Shown here one piece after another: positions 53,588 through 61,012 of a stretch of 64,000 bases of DNA (within the stretch, counting starts at the first letter, position 1; each line of letters begins with the position of its first letter). The position numbers and the translations under genes were made by a program. The stretch comes from Palaemon carinicauda. Lineage: Eukaryota > Arthropoda > Malacostraca > Decapoda > Palaemonidae. Below the pieces are notes generated by a model, which was not told the DNA's origin, did no database searches, and saw only the letters and a program-made list of their open reading frames with translations. The stretch is from NCBI RefSeq assembly GCF_036898095.1, contig NC_090759.1, positions 18,397,853 through 18,461,852 of the forward strand. The letters run 5' to 3'.

Positions 53588-55240
53588 ATGCTTTCTTTAG
53601 ACGTAAAGCAAGAAATTATTGAAAAACATGAGCGTGGCGTCCGTGTGAGTGAACTTGCCAAAGAATATGGCCGTAATATGTCGACGATCTCAACAATCTT
53701 GAAACAGAAGGAAGCCATTAAAGCAGTGAAACCTTCTAAGGGGATCACCATCATTTCAAAACGCCGTAGCCCTAGCATAGAAGAGATGGAACGACTTCTG
53801 CTAATCTGGATCAAGGACAGAGAGATTGTTGGCGACACCATCACCGAAACTATCATCTGCAAGAAGGCGCATGCCATCTTCATGGACTTGAAGGAGGAGA
53901 GCTCTGGGGGTGATGCTGGGGAGAGTTCAACCGAACCTTCCTCAGACGATTTCAAGGCATCTCGTGGCTGGTTTGAGAAATTTAAGAAACGGTCTGGGAT
54001 TCATTCAGTTGTTCACCACAGAGAGGCTGCTAGTGCGAACACAAAGGCTGCAGCTGACTTTGTGAAGAGCTTTGAAAGGATCGTGCAGGAAGAAGGCTAC
54101 GTAGAGCAGCAGGTGTTTAATTGTGATGAAACCGGGCTGTTTTGGAAGAAGATGCCCAGTCGAACCTACATCACCGCCGAAGAGAAGAAATTGCCTGGGC
54201 ATAAGCCAATGAAGGATCGGTTGACTCTTGCCCTATGTGCCAACGCTAGCGGGGACTTTAAAGTCAAGCCCTTACTGGTTTACCATTCGGAGAACCCTAG
54301 GGCCTTTAAGGCACACAATGTGGAGAAAGACCAGCTTCATGTTTTCTGGCGATCCAACTCGAAGGCCTGGGTCACTAGGCAGTTCTTTGTGCAATGGGTT
54401 AACCAAGTTTTCGGCCCTTCTGTGAAGAAGTATCTTCATGAGCAGAAATTGCCTTTAAAGTGCCTGCTATGCCTTGACAATGCACCCGCTCACCCCCCCA
54501 GACTTGAAGATGATATCTTCGATGAATTCAAGTTTATCAGAGTGCTGTATCTTCCACCGAATACCACCTCTATCCTCCAGCCCATGGACCAGCAAGTCAT
54601 CTCGAATTTCAAGAAGCTCTACACCAAGCACCTATTCAAGCAGTGCTTTAATGTCACGCAAAGCACAAACTTAACTTTGCGTGAATTTTGGAAAAGCCAC
54701 TTCAACATCGTGCACTGCTTGAAGATCATAGATCAGGCTTGGGTGGGATTAACTCGACGAACCCTCAATTCTGCCTGGAAGAAGCTGTGGCCTGATGCAG
54801 TTTCTCCCCGAGATTTCGAAGGTTTTGACCCCGAACCTGATCCCGTGGTGGGTGCAGCGGAAGACGTAGAGGAAATCGTCTCCCTTGGCAAGTCCATGGG
54901 TCTGGAGGTCGACGCAGATGACATCCCGGAACTTGTCGCCGAACATCACGACGAACTTACCACAGAGGAGCTCAAGGAACTCCATGCTATGTCTGAGCAC
55001 ATGAGTGATGACGAGGAAGGTATCGAGGAGGTAGAACATGTGTTAGGTTCGGCGCAAATAAAAGAGGTGTTAGGAAAATATCAAGACGTGGTCGACTTCA
55101 TCGACAAATACCACCCAAAAAAATTGCAGGTTTGTCGTGTAGTTGCGCAGTTCGATGATGTTTGCCTAACTCATTTTCAAAACATTCTGAAAAGCCGTAC
55201 CAAGCAACTTTCTATCGATAGCTTCTTTAAAAAACTATGA
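53588..55240 (+). CDS. Tigger/pogo transposase, open frame of 550 codons
   Basis: A DDE-family transposase. Domains: CENP-B-type N-terminal HTH (residues 4-52, KQEIIEKHERGVRVSELAKE), second Tc5/CENP-B HTH (about 65-150, ASRGWFEKFKKRSGIHS), DDE_1 catalytic domain with Asp180 (FNCDETGLFW), Asp297 (LLCLDNAPAHP) and Asp334 (LQPMDQQVISNFKK), an acidic stretch (about 470-490) and a C-terminal QLSIDSFFKKL that fits a PCNA-binding PIP box. I use the ATG at 53588 because the upstream MGPKR start (53526) is frameshifted and followed by a TAG. The native protein probably had some 20 more basic/Gly-Ser residues. All three catalytic Asp are present. Confidence 0.93.
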   Translation: MLSLDVKQEIIEKHERGVRVSELAKEYGRNMSTISTILKQKEAIKAVKPSKGITIISKRRSPSIEEMERLLLIWIKDREIVGDTITETIICKKAHAIFMDLKEESSGGDAGESSTEPSSDDFKASRGWFEKFKKRSGIHSVVHHREAASANTKAAADFVKSFERIVQEEGYVEQQVFNCDETGLFWKKMPSRTYITAEEKKLPGHKPMKDRLTLALCANASGDFKVKPLLVYHSENPRAFKAHNVEKDQLHVFWRSNSKAWVTRQFFVQWVNQVFGPSVKKYLHEQKLPLKCLLCLDNAPAHPPRLEDDIFDEFKFIRVLYLPPNTTSILQPMDQQVISNFKKLYTKHLFKQCFNVTQSTNLTLREFWKSHFNIVHCLKIIDQAWVGLTRRTLNSAWKKLWPDAVSPRDFEGFDPEPDPVVGAAEDVEEIVSLGKSMGLEVDADDIPELVAEHHDELTTEELKELHAMSEHMSDDEEGIEEVEHVLGSAQIKEVLGKYQDVVDFIDKYHPKKLQVCRVVAQFDDVCLTHFQNILKSRTKQLSIDSFFKKL

Positions 55241-55833
55241 AGCGAACTCGTGATGAAGAGGATGGAAGTGGTTCAAAGAAAACGGCAAAGAGTGAAGAGA
55301 AAAAAATTCAATTCTAAGTGGAGAGAGTGAAAGTGATTAAAATTAATCATCAAAAAGAAAAAAAGAAAATGTAAAAAAAATATAAAATATATGAATAAAA
55401 AAAATAAATAAGCTAAGTTAGGTTAAAGTTCACTTAGTGTAAGTTAGAATAAGTTACGGTAGTGTACATTTATTGTAATTAACCTCTCTACCTCCTCGCC
55501 GCCCGTCTGTCTCCTCTCTACGTAGCAAGACCAACAACACCTGCGCTGGACTTTCTAAGGTAAAGAGACGCTAAAAATGCGTTTCTTATTTATCATTTTT
55601 TGATAATTATTCTTTTTTACATGTCTATTATCTAATTTAGTGTGCGTATTGTCATGTGTAATTATGCGTAGTAATTTATTAAGGAGTTATCATAGGTTTT
55701 TGGGCTCAACCACGGATTAATCCTATTTCAATGTATTCTTATGGGAAAATTTGTTTCGACATCCGAACATTTTCTACATCCGAAGTCGGTTGTGGAACGG
55801 ATTAAATTCGTATGTAGAGGTACTGTACCACTG
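55241..55833. other. Tigger 3' region and right terminus (copy 2)
   Basis: AT-rich 3' UTR collinear with 29165-29757. It ends ...GTACTGTACCACTG, with a 5-base duplication (GTACT/GTACC) relative to copy 1. Confidence 0.75.
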
Positions 55834-55835
55834 TA

Positions 55836-55971
55836 TATGGACTTTGAGCGTCTTTGCTCATATACTGGTCGGAAGTCATCCAGAGTGTTCTACAAACACT
55901 ATGCAAAGCAAGTGCACGAACTGAAGCATTACATGGTGGCGGCAGGTAGTGTATTAAAACCTGTCTTCTAG
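55836..55971 (+). pseudogene. Recombinase C-terminus of element A (copy 2)
   Basis: Codons DFERLCSYTGRKSSRVFYKHYAKQ to a TAG at 55969-55971. The frame is continuous with the pre-Tigger part when Tigger and one TA are removed. The nucleophile Tyr lies in KHYAKQ. Confidence 0.82.
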
Positions 55972-56181
55972 TGCTGCGATGAACAGTGAATTGATTGGGA
56001 CTATCAGTTAGGGTGAAAAGGTGTCGACACTTCCAGTGCGATATTTTTTAATCGGGTGTCACCGTGGTGACACTAAGACTGTTCAAAATCTTAGGTGTGG
56101 AATTATACAGATAACACTTGTGCCGTGTGTACATGGTACACAGTGTTGATAGTATACAACATATACAGAAAATTATATTTC
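55972..56181. other. Start of element A right arm (copy 2)
   Basis: Homologous to 29901-30108 with few changes. Homology stops abruptly at AGAAAATTATATT, where E sequence begins. Confidence 0.7.
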
Positions 56182-57116
56182 TGGGCTCAATCCCTGTGCC
56201 GCGCAGTGAATTAGCCCTTCAGGCAGTGACCGAAGATAAGCCTTTGCCACAACTCCGGGAGACAGATCCTACATCTCTGCTGTTCCCATCAGATAATGAA
56301 TGTTGGCTTAACATTCAATCGACATTCACTTCTGGTAAGCTATCCGCGGACTGTGCATCGACGCAATTCAGTGAACGCCTCCCAAGACTACCTGAAACCT
56401 TAATCCGACTCGAGTTCGAGTCCCGGTCTAGGTTTAGCCGGAGCCTCAACGTCTCGACTATGGCGGAGATGTTTTCTCTTACTTATGACGAGGAACACTC
56501 TTTTAAAGTTATGACTAAAGCCACCCTGCAATCTTTGTTAGCAGATTGCTACGACTTCTTGGTGGCCAAAAGACGTTGCCGTAAGCATGTCTTATCTGAA
56601 GCTACTATCCGCCATGAGCCAAATAAGCTCATTAAAGCCTCTGCTTGGGGTCCGGACCTATTCCCGGAGGACATAGTCAACTCGGTATTGAGCGAAGCTG
56701 CCAGAGTGAACCAGAGCCTCAAAGTCCGTTGGGGTCTCACTCCCAAACGGAAGTTCGAACTATCGAGCATTCACTCCCGGGGCAGAAAGAGGCTACGCCC
56801 TTATAGCTCTACCCAATTCCGCCAACCTATTCAAGTAGTCCAGTCGGCCCCGGTCTCTCAGGGCATCCAACCCTCCACCTCCAAGTCTCAGCCCCAAGTG
56901 AAGTATGTCCTCGTCCCTGAAAGCCAAGTGGCCTCGAACTCGTTTACCTCTCCTGTTTATAACCCGGTCTATGAGTCCCGGTTTTCCTCCCAAGGATACC
57001 AACAAGGCAGGGGCCCCGGTTCGAGGGGTTCTTTTCAGAACAGAAGCAAAGGGAGATATTTCTCCCGTGGAAAAGGGTCACGTGGTGGCCGAGGCGGTAA
57101 AACCTCCAACTACTGA
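56182..57116 (+). CDS. DIRS gag C-terminal part, element E
   Basis: An open frame that continues 5' into A-tail sequence by chance. It matches the A capsid-like region: SGKLSADCASTQFSERLPRL, RHEPNKLIKASAWGPDLFPE and VRWGLTPKRK align with A's segments. The C-terminus is Arg/Gly-rich (GRYFSRGKGSRGGRGGK), a nucleic-acid-binding tail. The Cys-rich N-terminal domain seen in A and B2 is missing, so this is a 5'-truncated gag. It overlaps the pol frame by about 200 bases. Confidence 0.82.
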
Positions 57117-58950
57117 CGGTCTTCAGGTAGGAGGGAGACTTTATGTGTTCCGGAGTCGCTGGAAATTCAGTCCTTGGGCCTTCAGCATAATCTCCAAGGG
57201 CCTGGGGTGGAGTTGGATAGAAGGGCCTCCTCCACCGAACAAATTCCATCAACCCTCGACACCGGACCTACTTTTGTTTACCCAAGATCTTCTTCGCAAG
57301 AACGCGATCAAGGAAACGAAATATCTGAAGTTTCAAGGTCGCTTATTCAGCGTTCCGAAGAAAGACTCCGACAGCCGAAGGGTCATCCTCGATCTGTCTC
57401 GACTAAACTTGTCCATTCAATGCGACAGGTTTCACATGCTTACCGTCTCGCAGGTGCGAACCTTGCTTCCCCGTGGGGCCGTCACCACCTCCATCGATCT
57501 TACCGATGCTTACTATCACGTTCCAATAGCGAGACACTTCCGCCCATTCCTAGGATTCAGACTGGACGACAAGGCTTACACGTTCAAAGTGATGCCTTTC
57601 GGGCTCAACATCGCGCCCAGAATCTTCACGAAACTGGCGGAATCGGTCATTCAGGAACTCCGATCCCACGGAATCCAAGTCGTCGCATACCTGGATGATT
57701 GGCTAATCTGGTCAGACAACGTCGAGGATTGTCTCAAGGCAACAAACAAGGTGATCCAATTTCTTCAGTTTCTGGGATTCCAAATAAACTTCGGAAAGTC
57801 TCGTCTGACACCAAAGACCAAATTTCAGTGGCTGGGATTACGGTGGGACCTACGTTCTCACACTCTATGTCTCCCCAGGTCCAAGAGGATAGAGATTGCG
57901 AAAAATACCAAACGCTTTCTCGGGGAAAAGGTAACTTCCAGAAGGAACTAGGAGAGGATTCTAGGGTCCCTACAATTCGCTTCAGTGACAGACCTCCTTC
58001 TGAAAGCGAAACTGAAAGATATCAACCGAGTTTGGCGCTCCAGAGCGAACACCAAACGTCGGGACAAGAAGACACGCCTTCCTCCCATTCTTCGGAAGAG
58101 GCTTCTCCCATGGACAACCGCCAAGAGCCTATCAAAGTCGGTTCCGTTGCAGTACCCCCCTCCAAGGATAGTCATCCACACGGATGCCTCCCTATCAGGT
58201 TGGGGAGGCTACTCCCAACACAGGAAAGTTCAGGGCCTTTGGTCCACAATGTTCCAGCAATTTCACATAAACGTCCTGGAGGCCATGGCTGTCTTACTAA
58301 CCCTGAAACGTCTTTCCCCGGCCAAGAAACAACATCTGAGGATAGTCCTCGACAACGAAGTCATAGTCCGTTGTCTAAACAGAGGGGGCTCCAAGTCAGG
58401 TCCCATCAATCACGTGATGGTGGCAATCTTCTCCCTGGCGGCCTCAAACCAATGGCACCTATCCGCCGTCCATCTGGCTGGAGTTCAGAACGTTGTGGCA
58501 GACGCACTCTCCAGGACGGTACCGTTGGAGTCAGAATGGTCACTAGATTGCAAATCCTTTCAATGGATCCTCTTCCAAGTGCCGGATCTCCAGGTAGACC
58601 TCTTCGCGACGGAATCCAACCACAAGCTGAAATGTTATGTGGCCCCCAACCTGGACCCTCGGGCTTACGCCACGGATGCCATGTCTCTCGACTGGAACGC
58701 CTGGGAAAGGATTTACCTTTTCCCACCGGTGAACCTACTGATGAAAGTGCTGGACAAACTTCGAACCTTCAAAGGTCAAGTAGCCCTGGTGGCCCCCAAT
58801 TGGCCCAAGAGTAATTGGTTTCCTCTTTTACTGGAGCTGAATCTCCACCCTCACCAGATTCCCAACCCGACTTTGACCCAGATAGTACAAACGTGCACTG
58901 TGTTCGCTTCCTCAAACATTCAGACCACCCTAACTTTATGGACTTCATGA
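56905..58950 (+). pseudogene. DIRS pol (RT, RNase H, MTase-like), element E, one stop
   Basis: The best preserved pol here. RT: LKFQGRLFSVPKKDS, SIDLTDAYYHVPIA, MPFGLNIAPRIFTKL, YLDDW at 57688-57702, FQWLGLRWDLRSH. A single TAG at 57949-57951 (SRRN*ERILG) separates RT from RNase H in the same frame. RNase H keeps IHTDASLSGWGGYS, HINVLEAMAVL, VLDNEVIVRCL and VVADALSRT. The methyltransferase-like domain has VDLFATESNHKLKCY, TDAMSLDWNAWERIYLFPP and LVAPNWPKSNWFP. It ends at 58950 inside the recombinase gene. Confidence 0.92.
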
Positions 58951-59925
58951 AGTTTGCGGCACACAAAGGGGCTAACATAGACCCCCAGAATACTTTATTT
59001 TTAGAATCTGACAAGAGAGACTCCACTCTTCGTCAATATGACTCAGCGGTCAAAAAACTAGCTAAGTTTTTGAAAGATTCTAGTACTGACTTTATGACAC
59101 TAAACCTAACGGTAACCTTTTTCAGAACCTTGTTTGAGTCGGGCTTAGCAGCTAACACTATTACTACCATCAAGTCTGCCTTGAAGAAGATTTTTCTAAT
59201 CGGCTTTAATATAGATCTAACAGATTCATTGCTAGCTTCGATCCCAAGAGCCTGTGCCAGACTGAGACCATCTTCTCGTCCTAGCCCGATTTCCTGGTTT
59301 CTCAATGATGTTCTTAAACTAGCGTCAGAAACCGTCAACGATTCATGTGAGTATATCCCTCTACTCAGGAAAACTCTCTTTCTCGTGAGTTTAGCATCTG
59401 GCGCCAGGATTTCGGAATTAGCTGCCTTATCAAGGGATCCAGGCCACATAGTTCCTTCCGTCAGGAGAGGTCCTCCTCTCCCCAGACAAGGTCTTCTTGG
59501 CCAAAAATGAAGACCCTCAGAATAGATGGTCCTCCTGGAAAATTATCCCTCTCCTTCAGGATCCTTCCCTATGCCCGGTTACCACTCTAAAGTCCTTTCT
59601 ATCAAGGACTTCCTATAAGACCTCGGGACCCTTGTTCATCAGGGAGCGGGGAGGGACTATAACTTTGAAAGGGATCAGACAACAGATCTTGTATTTCATT
59701 AAACAGGCCAATCCAGAGTCTTTTCCTCACGTCCACGACATTCGGGCGGTAGCGACCTCAATAAATTTTTTCCATCATATGAACTTTACAGATCTCTCTA
59801 AATATACCGGATGGAAATCCCCCTCAGTGTTCAAGCGGCACTATCTTAAACAATTAGAGGCCCTTCAACTCGCTACCGTAGCTGCAGGGAGCGTGGTATC
59901 CCCCGGACAAATTCCTTCTAACTAA
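58815..59925 (+). pseudogene. DIRS tyrosine recombinase, element E, one frameshift
   Basis: Frame 58815-59510, then a shift near 59460 to the frame of 59497-59925. The core-binding domain has DSTLRQYDSAVKKLAKFL and ESGLAANTITTIKSALKK. The catalytic set is complete: Arg I in LASGARISELAALSR (59406-59408), His and Arg II in HDIRAVATS (59734-59745), Tyr in FKRHYLKQ (59842-59844). The end AAGSVVSPGQ matches the A recombinase end. Confidence 0.9.
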
Positions 59926-60708
59926 TCCCTGAATCCTATATCTTCCACCTTCTTCCTCTTACCTGCCTCACTTACAGTTCCTACCTGAGTTCGGTTTGTT
60001 GTATCACACCCATGGGTGTTCCTAGTTCGTAACATTGCCATTTTATTATCATTGTTCAATTTATTCTTACCATACGAACTGTATTTCTTTAGTGTTCAAG
60101 TGTATATAATTTGTTCCAGTGTTTGACCTTAATTGGTTTTATTTTAAGTTAATGTTCTTTTGTCTTCCCTTCCTGGGATATTATACATTATCGTGCTGAT
60201 GTTATTAAAGACGTCCGTCTTCTACGTTAACTTTTGATTAAACCTGTCTTATTCCGCCCCGCAATTAGCACAATAAATATAGCCAGAGTTCTCTTATTTA
60301 CCTAGGTAAACCTCACATGATTGTATGCTTACAAACAATGGATATAGTCGATACTTAGTTGTTCCGACAGCATATACAAACCGTGAGACTTTTGTATATC
60401 TAGTGGATACTTGTGTTTGTTCATACAATATATGCAAACCTTGAGACCCTTTTCTACTGTCTAGTATGACTCTTCCCTGCAGGGGGCAGGAAGCCCTAAC
60501 ATTGTTCCATGATTAGTGGTAGTGATGTATAACGGTAACGTCATATGTCTCATTGGTCCGAATGACCATAGAAAAAATTGTCCAAAGGTTAAGGCACTTA
60601 TGAAAATCCACAGATACAGTACTTTCAAGTAATTCTTTGGTACACTTTCATCAGGACGACATGGCTTGAGCCCAAAAAACGGATTTTGAAGCGAAGCGAA
60701 AAATCTAT
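59926..60708. other. Tail of E and right arm of A (copy 2), no gene
   Basis: 59926-60246 is T-rich 3' UTR of E without match elsewhere in the window. From 60247 the sequence is the A right arm, collinear with 30268-30745, including the CATCAGGACGACATGGC terminal segment. Confidence 0.65.
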
Positions 60709-61012
60709 TTGTTCCGTAACCGAAATACAAACCACGCTATTTACATAGGGTTTACTTTCGGCGTAGCTGAAATGACGAGCTATTATATTTTTAACGAGGG
60801 TTAACTACCCCCCGCTAGTTAGCAGGGGGTAGGGAAGGTAGCTTGCTACCCCTCCCCCCCCCCACACACCTGTGAGTTGTCTCACTTCACTTTTGGCTCG
60901 GACGAAAGACAGACGTTGCTGTTTTCGTCCTCGTTAATGACAGCCTTAATTTGTTTATTTGCTTTTTCTAGTTTTCTGTGTTTGGAAGTTGGCCTCGACC
61001 ATTGTCATCGTT

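Larger units (their letters stand above)
46657..55833 (+). mobile_element. Tigger/pogo DNA transposon, copy 2, containing DIRS C
   Basis: CAGTGG at 46657 and CCACTG ending at 55833, with TA on both sides (46655-46656 and 55834-55835). Joining the flanks restores a continuous recombinase frame (FFQ-Y-MDFERL). It carries an open transposase frame. Element C sits about 29 bases inside the left end (46686-53124). Confidence 0.93.
56182..60246 (+). mobile_element. DIRS body E (gag-pol-recombinase) in the tail of A
   Basis: A fourth DIRS type, the closest relative of A at the protein level, lacking recognisable terminal repeats and the gag N-terminus. It replaces about 160 bases of copy 1 (30109-30267); after 60247 homology with the A tail resumes at TCTTATTCCGCCCC. 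ORF order and overlaps are typical of DIRS: gag ends in the start of pol, and pol ends within the recombinase. Confidence 0.8.
39622..60708 (+). mobile_element. DIRS element A, copy 2, with nested insertions
   Basis: Same structure as copy 1 but without Gypsy and NL2. Parts: left arm 39622-42079, gag 42080-43987, pol 44078-45780, recombinase 45780-46654 plus 55836-55971, and right arm 55972-60708. It is interrupted by Tigger (46657-55833, with element C inside), and a 4-kb DIRS body (E) occupies 56182-60246. Confidence 0.75.
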
